Part shown: positions 7,536-15,402 of the stretch, piece after piece
Position numbering within the stretch: position 1 is the stretch's first letter
Layout of the letters: the number at the start of each line of letters is the position of its first letter
IMG/VR virus record: IMGVR_UViG_3300025151_000293
Location: 1 to 24,430 of that record
Strand: one strand, 5' to 3'
DNA from: a virus
Length of the DNA stretch: 24,430 nt
The notes under the pieces: generated by a model
What the model was told of the DNA's origin: nothing
What the model saw: only the letters and a program-made list of their open reading frames with translations
Databases searched by the model: none
Translations under genes and position numbers: made by a program

Positions 7536-7687
7536 TGATTTTTGTAGGGGAACATTTCATTTAATTTATCTCGTCTCTGACTGCACCCGCAGTCCTTTGA
7601 GACCTTTTCGACCAGGCGCTTTAGTCCTGTTCTTTGAGTGAATTTTTCTACAGTATCACCAACACCTCTAGATTTCTTAGTATCCAT
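7532..7687 (-). CDS. Small CxC-containing phage protein, 51 aa
   Basis: Reads MDTKKSRGVGDTVEKFTQRT, then GLKRLVEKVSKDCGCSQRRD and KLNEMFP near the end. The combination G(L/V)GD(T)xxKxTxxTGxxxxV..DCGCxxRRxxLN is a recognisable small protein in many phages, function unknown. The CGC pair might bind metal. The start at 7687 overlaps the end of the four-Cys protein gene by 11 nt, and the stop overlaps the GroES-like start by 4 nt. The frame is open further upstream, but only as a shadow of the neighbouring gene. Confidence 0.75.
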   Translation of the reverse strand: MDTKKSRGVGDTVEKFTQRTGLKRLVEKVSKDCGCSQRRDKLNEMFPYKNQ

Positions 7688-8009
7688 ATGACCGTCTTGA
7701 AGTTCTGCGTGCTGGAGCCTGACGGGGCTGAACAGGCGCTGACGGTGCAGGTGTAACAGTTGGGGCTGGAACAGGTGGTGGAGATACATCAACCTCAGGG
7801 GCCATAGATGGAGCAACAGACATGGCTTGTTTAGGTTGCCAAGAATTACACACATATCCCGCCTTTACCCTTGCCTCCCATCTTGTGCAGTAATTACCTA
7901 CCCAATACACACAGTTTCCGCAGTATTGACTCTTGTTATTTGCGCGTTTATACGCTGCAGGCAAAGAAGCTGGAATAATACTGCCGTCTGGGTAAGTTCT
8001 TGTGGCCAT
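7677..8009 (-). CDS. Four-cysteine (HiPIP-like or zinc) protein with Pro-rich tail, 110 aa
   Basis: Residues 28-57 hold Cys30-xx-Cys33, Cys41 and Cys54 with aromatics around them (YCGNCVYWVGNYCTRWEARV, then YVCNSW). The C-xx-C-x7-C-x12-C layout with a following Trp resembles high-potential iron-sulphur proteins and a common phage protein of unknown role, so an Fe-S cluster or zinc is likely. Residues 65-110 are a Pro/Ala-rich low-complexity tail ending in basic residues (RRTSRRSYGY). First residues MATRTYPDGSIIP. Function in the phage unknown. Confidence 0.7.
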   Translation of the reverse strand: MATRTYPDGSIIPASLPAAYKRANNKSQYCGNCVYWVGNYCTRWEARVKAGYVCNSWQPKQAMSVAPSMAPEVDVSPPPVPAPTVTPAPSAPVQPRQAPARRTSRRSYGY

Positions 8010-8010
8010 C

Positions 8011-8250
8011 TTAAAAGTTTAGATCGTATTCAATGATGCATGGCATGTCGTCTACAGACTTCCACAAAACATTGCTCCCATCTTCCTCCTCAAGATATAC
8101 AAGATACCTGTTCTTACCATGCCTGTATAGAAAAGCTTCATCATTGACAATGGCGCTAACCTTACTGCTGCCAGCTCGCATGCCAACATAGTAGGCCATG
8201 GCGTCCTTGGGATCACGACCTATGATGATTTTTCTGATTACACCTTCCAT
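8011..8250 (-). CDS. Hypothetical protein, 79 aa
   Basis: MEGVIRKIIIGRDPKDAMAY with a mixed beta pattern (AFLYRHGKNRYLVYLEEEDG) and C-terminal PCIIEYDLNF. No family recognised. It sits tightly between neighbours on the same strand (1 nt on each side), so it is a member of the leftward operon. The single Cys and lack of catalytic motifs give no hint of activity. Confidence 0.7.
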   Translation of the reverse strand: MEGVIRKIIIGRDPKDAMAYYVGMRAGSSKVSAIVNDEAFLYRHGKNRYLVYLEEEDGSNVLWKSVDDMPCIIEYDLNF

Positions 8251-8556
8251 TTAATTCAAACTTATGCCCAGTCCTTTAATTAGATCATCAATGTCTGGTT
8301 CGTCATCTCCTTTGTAGGAGTCTTGAGCAAATGTAACCAATTCTTCAAGCTCATCCCTATTTCTGAGATTATATCCATACACAGCCTTTAGTTGATGAGT
8401 GTCTTCAAATTCATCAATCAGACCTATAATCATCAAAGACATGACATCTTCTCTCACGTCATACTTGTCAATCAGCGATTCTATCTCCAGTGCAATCTGC
8501 TGAACTTCGAACAAAAATCCTTCTCTCTCCATATCTTTGTAGTTCTGTAAATCCAT
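8251..8556 (-). CDS. Acidic helical hypothetical protein, 101 aa
   Basis: Strongly acidic and helical (MDLQNYKDMEREGFLFEVQQ, then DKYDVREDVMSLMIIGLIDE) with a C-terminal DDEPDIDDLIKGLGISLN. No family recognised. First gene of the leftward block after the winged-helix gene: its ATG at 8556 lies back to back with the plus-strand ATG at 8561, only 4 nt between them, so its promoter must lie within the winged-helix gene or it is read through from further upstream. Confidence 0.7.
   Translation of the reverse strand: MDLQNYKDMEREGFLFEVQQIALEIESLIDKYDVREDVMSLMIIGLIDEFEDTHQLKAVYGYNLRNRDELEELVTFAQDSYKGDDEPDIDDLIKGLGISLN
8532..8539 (+). promoter_or_regulatory. -7 box TATCTTTG for the winged-helix gene
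   Basis: TATCTTTG matches TAnnTTTG and lies 21 nt before ATG 8561, giving a leader of about 15 nt. It is embedded in the coding sequence of the divergent gene. No TTG element at the right distance was found, so the call is partial. Confidence 0.4.
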
Positions 8557-8560
8557 TTGA

Positions 8561-8983
8561 ATGCCAAAAAGTAAAGTCTCTAAGAAAAAGCTCTTTAGAG
8601 AATTTTCGAAGCTTAATCAAAGGTACGTAAAACGTAACTACCTGAAATACCTGAGAAGAGAGCTCCTTAATGCAAAAGAAAAACACAGCATATTTCAAAA
8701 AGAAATCATGTTTATGCTGTGGGCTTACGACCTAGAGTTCTTTACTCTAAAGTATGCATCAGAAGACTTTGGCATCTCCTCAAATAAGATTGGTGTGGAG
8801 TATGTATACCCCTTGGTGAAAGAGGGGATATTGTACAAACACTTCGACAGAATGACCCCTTCTGACACCAGAGAAGATCACTTATTTAGAGAAGAAACAA
8901 AATACAACTATAGGGTTAGATACGCCCTTACACAAAGAGGCAGATTGCTGGTGCAAACTCTTTACAGGGATCTAGAATCTTAA
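8561..8983 (+). CDS. Winged-helix DNA-binding protein (MarR-like), lone plus-strand gene, 140 aa
   Basis: The only plus-strand gene inside the 15-kb minus-strand module. After a Lys/Arg-rich N-terminus (1-42) comes a winged-helix layout: helix KEIMFMLWAYDLEFFTLKYA, then the recognition region SEDFGISSNKIGVEYVYPLV, KEGILYKHFD, and a wing RVRYALTQRGRLLVQTLYRD, where ALTxxGRLLV is the usual beta-wing and last helix of MarR/PadR-type proteins. A transcription regulator is therefore likely, perhaps of the adjoining leftward genes. Its start is 4 nt from the divergent ATG 8556 and its stop overlaps the convergent stop of the next gene (8980-8983). Confidence 0.75.
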   Translation: MPKSKVSKKKLFREFSKLNQRYVKRNYLKYLRRELLNAKEKHSIFQKEIMFMLWAYDLEFFTLKYASEDFGISSNKIGVEYVYPLVKEGILYKHFDRMTPSDTREDHLFREETKYNYRVRYALTQRGRLLVQTLYRDLES

Positions 8984-9135
8984 ATAAGCTCCCTTAGATC
9001 CCTTTCAAGACTATTTGTGTCTTCTACTGTACCACCGTCAGCGACAACCCTAGACGTAAATGCTGCAGTAAGATCCTCTGATCTTAGTCTAGAAACATAA
9101 GATGATGATGCTATTGTTGTACTAATACCAAGCAT
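8980..9135 (-). CDS. Small virion-associated-type protein, 51 aa
   Basis: Frame from ATG 9135: MLGISTTIASSSYVSRLRSE, then DLTAAFTSRVVADGGTVEDT and RDLRELI. The motif R(V/I)xADGGxxE is common in short phage proteins and fibre-associated segments of unknown role. Its stop overlaps the winged-helix gene stop tail to tail (TTAA at 8980-8983), and its start is close to the upstream gene at 9138. Position among fibre genes suggests a structural role, which is inference. Confidence 0.65.
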   Translation of the reverse strand: MLGISTTIASSSYVSRLRSEDLTAAFTSRVVADGGTVEDTNSLERDLRELI

Positions 9136-9137
9136 AG

Positions 9138-9527
9138 TTAGTCTTCTTCAGGTTCTGGGAACCACTCTGGGTGCAGCTCCTTACATTTTGCAATATACTC
9201 TCTATTGGCGCTAGACGATCCAAAGGTATGCACACCCATAGGGCGGCACCACACCATCTGATTGTCCCAATCTGCTACAGCAATTTGATTACCGTTTTCG
9301 TCATACTCGCCTCTCCACAAAACATCAACGTGATACTTGTCTGAGCGCACAGGGGCCTTAGTTTCATTGCCTTCTGCATCATACTCCCCTGGCGTAGTGA
9401 CAATGTGACCAAGCCTTACAATAGAGTGACGGTGATTTGGATTGCCTTCTTCGTTAACACTCAAGGCATTGATCTTAGCGGTAGCAGCAGACTTGCTACC
9501 AAACTCGTATTTTCTAAAGATTGCCAT
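9138..9527 (-). CDS. Hypothetical virion-module protein, 129 aa
   Basis: MAIFRKYEFGSKSAATAKIN with a central KYHVDVLWRGEYDENGNQIA and a C-terminal PMGVHTFGSSSANREY, then CKELHPEWFPEPEED. Beta-rich, Trp-rich and acidic at the end. The pattern W...PxGVHTF is familiar in hypothetical proteins next to phage fibre genes, function unknown. It lies 6 nt downstream of the large fibre gene and probably assembles with it or acts in the same structure (inference). Confidence 0.7.
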   Translation of the reverse strand: MAIFRKYEFGSKSAATAKINALSVNEEGNPNHRHSIVRLGHIVTTPGEYDAEGNETKAPVRSDKYHVDVLWRGEYDENGNQIAVADWDNQMVWCRPMGVHTFGSSSANREYIAKCKELHPEWFPEPEED

Positions 9528-9533
9528 AGCGTA

Positions 9534-11810
9534 TCAGAGGGTTGTTAGGGATATGCACTGAGCATCAGAAAGAGCAGAGGGGTATCCGTGTATTGCGTGA
9601 AGGCGAGTTCTAGATCTTGTACCAGGTATAGTATGTTCTGCGCCTTGTATAGAGTCTACGCTTTCATACGTCGTGACCTCAGCGTAGTTTATGACTGGTG
9701 TGCTAGATCCGTTGTAGAAAGCTTTAATACCTGAGGCACTGTTAACAACAACAGCCAGCTTACATCTTGAACCTATTGCTATTGTGTCATGAGCGATGCT
9801 TACTACAGCGTTGGGGTCAGCCGTTTTATATACAAACCCTCTTAAGCTACTTGTTCCGCTATCTGTAAATGTTTCAAGTTTGAAGGCATACTTAGTACTT
9901 GCTGAACTAGAGTCTTTAAAAACAACAACATCTCTAAAATCAGTTTCTTCTTCAAGATCAGTTACTGTCAAATCCATGAATAGTGTGTAGGCACTAGCGC
10001 CATTTAAAGCTGTAGGTAGCTGAGCTTTAAATGTATCTACAGCTTCTCCTTCACCCGTCCTCGTAGCAGCAGCCCCGTGAGTGGGGATGTAAGAACTAGC
10101 ATAGGGGCCTTCTTCTAGCTGAAGTCCATAAAAGAGTATTCCGCTTGTTCCGTCTCCATCATAGGATGCGTTGCCTGAAGATTGCAAGAAAAAATTAGTT
10201 TTAGTTGTAGCAGTGGCATCCGCTTCAAATCCTTCAATTTTACATCTGTACCAATCATTGCCATAATACTCCATAGAGGCAGTTCCCTCATCATTGTTGG
10301 TGGGGGTAGTTGGACTTGATTCACCAGTAAGGTTGAATACCGCATTGTAAGGAGCTGTATCAGTAGTTCCAGCCTGCAGCTTAAACTGAGTCCTTCCTGC
10401 TGCTTTGGCAAAGACAGAAATAGAGTATGTAGTTCCTGAGGTGAATGAGTCTCCATTAGGGGGATGCATTTTATGAGTGCTATTCCCACTGTCCTCTACA
10501 AGCTTGGCGGCATTTTTAACGCCTTCTGGAGATATGTCAGCGTTTGCAGTTACAGAAGCATCATCAGTTCCGTAAGCTGAGAAATTTTCGCTGATAGGTT
10601 GAATGTTCCGTCTCTCTGGCTCCAACAACAACGACGGGGCACCACCAGCAAGAGGATAGTCAAAGCGTGGTTCATCTTCTTTGATGCCAGCTGTGGCTGC
10701 AGCAAATGTAGTGGTAATAACGTCAGTAGCGACAAGACCAGCTTCTAGCTGAGAGTCTTGGATAAGTATAGTTCCAACATCTGCCCCAACTGTTGATCCA
10801 TCTGTGCAAACAAAAATCCTTACCTGATTAACAGACGATGCATTAAAGGTTACAGAGCATCTATACCATCCATTTCCAACAAAACTTATATTAGAATCAA
10901 TCTCATTGGCGTCTGAACCCAATGTTCCATTTGACAAATCAAATTGAGCAGAATGAGTTGTACCACTACTACGGGCCTGAATATTGATGCCATTAAGAGT
11001 ACCTGCTTTAGCATGAACACTAAAAGTTGTAACACCACTAAAGGATGTAAAGTTTTGCCTTAGGGCAGAATTGGTAGATGCAGTCTTTGTAACCAACCAT
11101 GCATTTGTGCTACCATCATATCCTGTTTGACCAATGCTTTCAGAGACATCAGTAGAAGTCCACGTAGTATCAAAACCATTAGACTGTAAGATCAGGTTCT
11201 CCCTCCCCCTCTCGATCAACCCAGTAGGGCCTACACGAGTGGCGATGAGGTTGGCGTCTCTGCTGATGTCGAAGTCTGCAGGCAATACATCAACTTCAGA
11301 GACAGACACATCAGATACCTTAAATTCAAAAGGAGCATCTGCAGCGTCAGTTTCAGATTCACTATTTTTTCTAGCAATGCGTAGTCTCGAAAAAGCACCG
11401 CTTGAAGCTGAAGTAAAATAAAAAGCATATTTTCCTGACACAGTTGCTACACCAATCTTTTCATCAGTGTCCCCATCTTGAAACTTTACCCCCTGTCCAG
11501 CCTGTGTACCTGAAAGAATCTCTACCGTAGCAACTACTTTGTATTTTTTGTTTGCTTCAAATACTGACGCTTTATCGAGGTACGTAAACTCACTTCCATC
11601 CCCCGCAAAAGTTGCTACCCCTCCTGAAACTGAGATAGAGTTAGCTGCGTTTGATACGTTAGTTATAGTGAAGGTAGATAAATCCTGCGCGTTTGTACTG
11701 CTAGCAATAGGTGCTGGCTTTACATTGTAGACCTTACTAGCGTCTTTTCTTTCCTGCCCAGCAGATGCAGAGGCTAAGAAGATGAATGATGCGTCGTCGT
11801 ATAGAGCCAT
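9534..11810 (-). CDS. Large tail-fibre or adhesin with carbohydrate-binding-like domains, 758 aa
   Basis: A beta-rich protein with modules visible by repetition. Residues 80-170 form a first beta domain (FEANKKYKVVATVEI). About 205-370 is a CBM-like jelly roll opening RENLILQSNGFDTTW, with the hallmark GNGWYRCSVTF and closing QDSQLEAGLVATD. A second copy covers about 400-590 (RRNIQPISENFSAY, GNDWYRCKIEG, LQLEEGPYASSYIPT). A third, concanavalin/LamG-like domain runs about 600-745 (YTLFMDLTVTD, IKAFYNGS). The N-xx-xx-W...GWYR...QLE(E)G order is typical of phage tail proteins that bind sugars. Role inferred: receptor binding to host polysaccharide. No enzymatic motif seen. Confidence 0.8.
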   Translation of the reverse strand: MALYDDASFIFLASASAGQERKDASKVYNVKPAPIASSTNAQDLSTFTITNVSNAANSISVSGGVATFAGDGSEFTYLDKASVFEANKKYKVVATVEILSGTQAGQGVKFQDGDTDEKIGVATVSGKYAFYFTSASSGAFSRLRIARKNSESETDAADAPFEFKVSDVSVSEVDVLPADFDISRDANLIATRVGPTGLIERGRENLILQSNGFDTTWTSTDVSESIGQTGYDGSTNAWLVTKTASTNSALRQNFTSFSGVTTFSVHAKAGTLNGINIQARSSGTTHSAQFDLSNGTLGSDANEIDSNISFVGNGWYRCSVTFNASSVNQVRIFVCTDGSTVGADVGTILIQDSQLEAGLVATDVITTTFAAATAGIKEDEPRFDYPLAGGAPSLLLEPERRNIQPISENFSAYGTDDASVTANADISPEGVKNAAKLVEDSGNSTHKMHPPNGDSFTSGTTYSISVFAKAAGRTQFKLQAGTTDTAPYNAVFNLTGESSPTTPTNNDEGTASMEYYGNDWYRCKIEGFEADATATTKTNFFLQSSGNASYDGDGTSGILFYGLQLEEGPYASSYIPTHGAAATRTGEGEAVDTFKAQLPTALNGASAYTLFMDLTVTDLEEETDFRDVVVFKDSSSASTKYAFKLETFTDSGTSSLRGFVYKTADPNAVVSIAHDTIAIGSRCKLAVVVNSASGIKAFYNGSSTPVINYAEVTTYESVDSIQGAEHTIPGTRSRTRLHAIHGYPSALSDAQCISLTTL

Positions 11811-11813
11811 GCC

Positions 11814-12293
11814 TTAGAGTGATTTACCAAACATTACTTCGTAGTAGACTTTGCCTTCATCGTCTCGTAAAGCTTTGAGGCACCTACCACGATTAACGCC
11901 ATCATAAACATAAGAGACGTGCACCCAATCAGGATTATCTTCATCACCAAACTCCCAAATGAGCTGATCAAACTGTAGATTCTCTCGTATGTAGTTGAAT
12001 ATGCTACTGTTCGACACGCGCCCGTATACATCTCCGTCAAGATCAAGTGCTCTTCCTTCCACATGCTGACTGCGCTTTGACCCGCCAATCGCAACATTGA
12101 GATCAGGCGACCTATAGCCGCTCGACACGTATATAGGCCTTCCGAAATGCTCGCGCAGAGGCTGAAAAATATGCTCTGCAACTTTCTTAAGATTTTCTGT
12201 AACCCACTCATCTGGTGTATTGTCTATGCCTAGGCGTTTAGCCGTCAGGCTTTTGGTCACTTCTGACAGTGATAAGTTTTTTGACAGCTTCAC
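11814..12293 (-). CDS. Peptidase M15-type peptidoglycan hydrolase, 159 aa
   Basis: Zinc D,D-/L,D-peptidase family M15 (VanY / D-Ala-D-Ala carboxypeptidase fold). The signature SSGYRSPDLNVAIGGSKRSQ is followed directly by His77 of the metal site, with EGRALDLDG supplying Asp84. The third ligand is His125 in DWVHVSY, and the catalytic Glu/Asp is probably in LIWEFGDE (around 114-118). It cleaves stem-peptide cross-links. It has no signal peptide. Placement between fibre and internal-protein genes allows either a lysis endolysin or a virion-carried hydrolase. Length is normal for a single-domain M15 protein. Confidence 0.88.
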   Translation of the reverse strand: MKLSKNLSLSEVTKSLTAKRLGIDNTPDEWVTENLKKVAEHIFQPLREHFGRPIYVSSGYRSPDLNVAIGGSKRSQHVEGRALDLDGDVYGRVSNSSIFNYIRENLQFDQLIWEFGDEDNPDWVHVSYVYDGVNRGRCLKALRDDEGKVYYEVMFGKSL

Positions 12294-12297
12294 GTCT

Positions 12298-12609
12298 TCA
12301 ACGATTTATTCTACGCAGCTCTTTGATGTATTCCGCCATAGACATCCCAGTTGGATCAGATGGGTATCTCAGGTTGCTCAAGGCAACACCCCCCAACGCA
12401 ATGGCGCCAGCCCTAATCATCTGCTTTGCGATAGACCTTTTGTCTTTCATGTCATCGTACTGACTGAGATTTTTCATAAGACCCTTTGAATCTTTTGCAC
12501 CTCGCGTCACAATAGCTGCATCTCTAGCAGCTTTATTTTGAAACTTGGAGTTTTTTCTAATCTGACGATTAGTCAACCCCCCGTTTTCATCTTTCTTTTT
12601 AAGTTCCAT
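12298..12609 (-). CDS. Small basic helical hypothetical protein, 103 aa
   Basis: MELKKKDENGGLTNRQIRKN, a very basic first half, then a hydrophobic Ala/Gly-rich helix (MIRAGAIALGGVALSNLRYP) that could insert in or lie on a membrane, and a basic end EYIKELRRINR. A possible holin or internal virion protein, but one hydrophobic stretch is not enough to decide. It sits between the M15 peptidase and the very basic protein, with 4 nt to each. ATG 12609 is used; the frame is open upstream only as a shadow of the next gene. Confidence 0.6.
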   Translation of the reverse strand: MELKKKDENGGLTNRQIRKNSKFQNKAARDAAIVTRGAKDSKGLMKNLSQYDDMKDKRSIAKQMIRAGAIALGGVALSNLRYPSDPTGMSMAEYIKELRRINR

Positions 12610-12613
12610 GGTA

Positions 12614-13012
12614 TTATTCGTATGCGCCGCAACCAGCACCCTGGCAGCCAGCTTCTTTAGCAGATAATGAGTTGCCCAAACCAAGTGCCTTACCCACACG
12701 CCTAGCCATGAGTTGACGACCCAGTTGCCTAGCTGATTTTCTGTTTTGTCTTTTTTGTTTCCGCCCCTCTCTCTTTCGCTTTCTTTTTGCGCGACGTTGA
12801 AGTTGATCTTGAAATTTAGCCAGTCCTTCAGCCCCGCCGCCTTTTCTCTTAATAAGGCGTCCAGTTCTTTTTTCGTCCTTCTTGGCTTTCTTGAAAAACT
12901 TCTTGTCCCCCTTGAGCACATCGACTGTTGCCTTGTCCTCTTCTTCTTTGGTCATAGAGAAAGGGCCGCCTGGACCCTCACCCCCATCCTTATATTTTTT
13001 TACTGTAGGCAT
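12614..13012 (-). CDS. Highly basic virion-module protein, 132 aa
   Basis: About one third Lys/Arg (RRAKRKRKREGRKQKRQNRK), with a Gly/Lys-rich middle and a Cys pair at the end (GCQGAGCGAYE). It begins MPTVKKYKDGGEGPGG and contains RTGRLIKRKGGG. Both short motifs recur in the 640-aa protein of the same operon (IKRYEHGGP near its start, GGRLIKRVRS at its end). Such composition fits a DNA-binding internal head protein (inference). Its start overlaps the previous stop (TAATG). Confidence 0.7.
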   Translation of the reverse strand: MPTVKKYKDGGEGPGGPFSMTKEEEDKATVDVLKGDKKFFKKAKKDEKRTGRLIKRKGGGAEGLAKFQDQLQRRAKRKRKREGRKQKRQNRKSARQLGRQLMARRVGKALGLGNSLSAKEAGCQGAGCGAYE

Positions 13013-13458
13013 TAGGTTGCAACTGCAAATATTTCAATGTCAGCGGTCTCTCCGCCTGTTCCTGTGGCTTCAGCTGAGATCAACTCAATCTGAGTTAATG
13101 ATATACCAGTTCCAGCCGTAGCATCTGCATCAACAAGATCATTGAACAGCATGAAAGATTCAGAAGCTCCAATACGAACAAAGTATTCTTTTGTATTAGC
13201 GGTGTCCTGGATGCGAAGGTCAACAGTATTTGATGCGGCCAGGTTTGTGATCCGCAAGTACTGCATGGTGTTGTCAGTAAATGCACCACCTGCTGGCCTT
13301 GATGCCTGAAACTGCAGTATAGTCTGTTCTGTATTGTCTACAGTAAGAACCCTGCTGTAAACCTCACTCACAGAAGAAAGAGAGATCGTATTGGTGTTAC
13401 CCCTGTCTTTACCGTTGATGGTAAGTTCTTCTTGTATTGTAACTGTAAGTGTAGCCAT
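13012..13458 (-). CDS. Small beta-rich virion protein, 148 aa
   Basis: All-beta pattern throughout (MATLTVTIQEELTINGKDRG, MQYLRITNLAASNTVDLRIQ, EYFVRIGASESFMLFND) ending in ADIEIFAVAT. It resembles small decoration or fibre-base proteins from marine phages, though no family can be named with certainty. It is expressed from its own -7 box, just 4 nt before the ATG, so the message would be leaderless or nearly so. Its stop overlaps the next start as TAATG. Confidence 0.7.
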   Translation of the reverse strand: MATLTVTIQEELTINGKDRGNTNTISLSSVSEVYSRVLTVDNTEQTILQFQASRPAGGAFTDNTMQYLRITNLAASNTVDLRIQDTANTKEYFVRIGASESFMLFNDLVDADATAGTGISLTQIELISAEATGTGGETADIEIFAVAT

Positions 13459-13462
13459 ATTG

Positions 13463-13470
13463 CAAATATA
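13463..13470 (-). promoter_or_regulatory. -7 box TATATTTG directly before the 148-aa gene
   Basis: The minus strand reads TATATTTGCAATATG: the box ends 4 nt before ATG 13458, so transcription would begin at or just after the start codon region, giving little or no leader. No TTG at N19 was found. Confidence 0.45.
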
Positions 13471-13474
13471 CCTA

Positions 13475-15397
13475 TTACGATCTAACTCTTTTTATTAGCC
13501 TCCCGCCTTTAGAAAATTCATAGCTACCGCCATAAACTGGATTGCCAGGAGTTTGTTTTTGATTAAACAACTTTGTTGTCCCATATACTGCTCCACCCAA
13601 TCTCTCGCTATCAACCTGTCGTTCTCTGTATTGCCTTTTGACTGGGTCGTAATAGTACTCTCTATCCAGCCTCTGACCACCCTGCCTTGCTCCTCTCTGT
13701 GATTGAGCAAGCGCACCAATTTGAATAGGGGCTCTTCCTGTTGGAAGCTGAATAGGAGACATGGGCTTCAGGTCTCTATTCTTGACGACATTCATGCCAG
13801 CAGGCCTGGCCTTCAGGGGTTTTACATTTTGCGGTTTTCTGTGCTCTGGAGTCGTGACTGAAGCTGACGAACCTGGAGCCATGTAATTGAATTGACCTGT
13901 TGTGTCAAGCTCTTGCCGTGTTTTCTCTGGGGTTGGTGTATCCCCATACTTTGCAATATCATAAGCGCTTCTTTCAAGACCAGCCGCCTTAAGCATTTCT
14001 GGTGAGTCGTATGCAAAGATGGACACAACATCACCAAGCTCTTCATTGTAGAATTTTAATTTTCTAGCAGGAGTAACATCGTAATTGAATAGAGTCTTTA
14101 CCAAGTCGTCTCTTCGAACAGCTCCAGTGCCTTCAGCCTCCCTATCTAAGTAAAACCTACCTTCTACTGGCTCAAACTGATCTGTCACAGGGTTGAAAGT
14201 GACCTTTTGAATTCTTGTATCCCTAGCTTGGGTGGGGTAGATGTTGCTGAACTTACTCACTTTACCTTTAGGGACATCCACAAGGTTTACTTGCGTGCCT
14301 GGTATAACAGTTATATTCTTCCCAAGATCTCCCGCATCTTCCTCTATTATTTGATCTGGAGTGCCAAAAATCAAATTGTAGGCTTCCTTCCCCACATTGG
14401 TGATAGTGGCTCCAGCCTGGTCAAGAGTTGTCATTCCAGAACCAAAGAAAGCATCTCCTCGACCAGCAACAGCGGGTGGGCCATATCCTTGTGAAAGCAA
14501 ATCCTCTACTTCATCTAAATCAATTGCATCTGGATCAGCTGTATTTATAGCAGCATAAAATGGATTTGGATTTTTGGATCTGCTAATGTCTCTATAGAAT
14601 CGAGCACCTTCTTTAGATCTTGTGCCTCCAAATTTCGCAGGAGAGCTGTCAATAGGTCTCCCGTACTCTTCTTCTACAGTCCGTCTTCTTCTATTGCCCT
14701 CGTCGTCCAATGGGAAAACGGGGATCTCAGCAAAATCTTGAACTGCATTAAGTCGTTCTAGTTTTTGATCGTAAGATCTCAAATCACCAACAGCATCCTT
14801 TATGCTCTCTGTATAAAGCATATTGTCGTTTCTCCCAGGAAACTGCTTGGCTAGATCTACAAACCTGTTTAAATCTTGCGTCACTCTGTAGAAAGATCTC
14901 TGGTCTTTGTTTTCTAAAAGTTCTTCTAGACTTTCTTTAAGTTGACTAAATGGGCGATCTCTAAAGTATTTCCTCTGATTGTCTTCAACAAACTTCTCTA
15001 CCTTCCTAGCATACTTTGAAAAGAAGCCGCTGCTCCAGTCCAGATCATCTGCGACCAAGGCGGAATATCCAGGAGGATACATCTTGTACGCCAGCCATGG
15101 CTTTTCAAGCATGACATCTTCAATCTCACTGAGTTTTATGCTATCGTCTGCAAAGAATCCTCTGTCAGCCCTAATGAAGTCTGTTCTGGTGTCAGTGTCT
15201 TTAATGTCTGATTCACCAAAAGGAATATATCCTTGATCTAAAAGCTCCTGCATCTGAGCCTGACTCGCACTTACAAGCCTAGCTGTATCAGCCCTAGATG
15301 CTGGGGGGATAGGATTTCCAAGAATATCATGCGGACCCCCATGCTCATACCTCTTAATAGGCTGCATCCCAGGCTTTCTCTTCGATATAGATCTCAT
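13475..15397 (-). CDS. Large virion-module protein of unknown fold, 640 aa
   Basis: First gene of the leftward module. The start is taken at ATG 15397 (MRSISKRKPGMQPIKRYEHG), because the promoter -7 box lies at 15403-15410, which would be inside any longer reading frame starting at 15448. Residues 100-230 are charged and helical (RKVEKFVEDNQRKYFRD). The middle is mixed with several Gly/Pro loops. The last 130 residues are Arg/Gln/Tyr-rich, ending in KGGRLIKRVRS. Candidate internal head protein or ejected protein, judged by size, basic ends and shared N- and C-terminal motifs with the very basic protein at 12614. No enzyme motif seen. Confidence 0.7.
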   Translation of the reverse strand: MRSISKRKPGMQPIKRYEHGGPHDILGNPIPPASRADTARLVSASQAQMQELLDQGYIPFGESDIKDTDTRTDFIRADRGFFADDSIKLSEIEDVMLEKPWLAYKMYPPGYSALVADDLDWSSGFFSKYARKVEKFVEDNQRKYFRDRPFSQLKESLEELLENKDQRSFYRVTQDLNRFVDLAKQFPGRNDNMLYTESIKDAVGDLRSYDQKLERLNAVQDFAEIPVFPLDDEGNRRRRTVEEEYGRPIDSSPAKFGGTRSKEGARFYRDISRSKNPNPFYAAINTADPDAIDLDEVEDLLSQGYGPPAVAGRGDAFFGSGMTTLDQAGATITNVGKEAYNLIFGTPDQIIEEDAGDLGKNITVIPGTQVNLVDVPKGKVSKFSNIYPTQARDTRIQKVTFNPVTDQFEPVEGRFYLDREAEGTGAVRRDDLVKTLFNYDVTPARKLKFYNEELGDVVSIFAYDSPEMLKAAGLERSAYDIAKYGDTPTPEKTRQELDTTGQFNYMAPGSSASVTTPEHRKPQNVKPLKARPAGMNVVKNRDLKPMSPIQLPTGRAPIQIGALAQSQRGARQGGQRLDREYYYDPVKRQYRERQVDSERLGGAVYGTTKLFNQKQTPGNPVYGGSYEFSKGGRLIKRVRS

Positions 15398-15402
15398 ACC
15401 TG

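Noticed and set aside
12614-12921. The long frame 12298-12921 as one 207-aa protein
   Set aside because: Its first 104 codons are a shadow of the basic protein gene in another frame; ATG 12609 gives a gene fitting between its neighbours.
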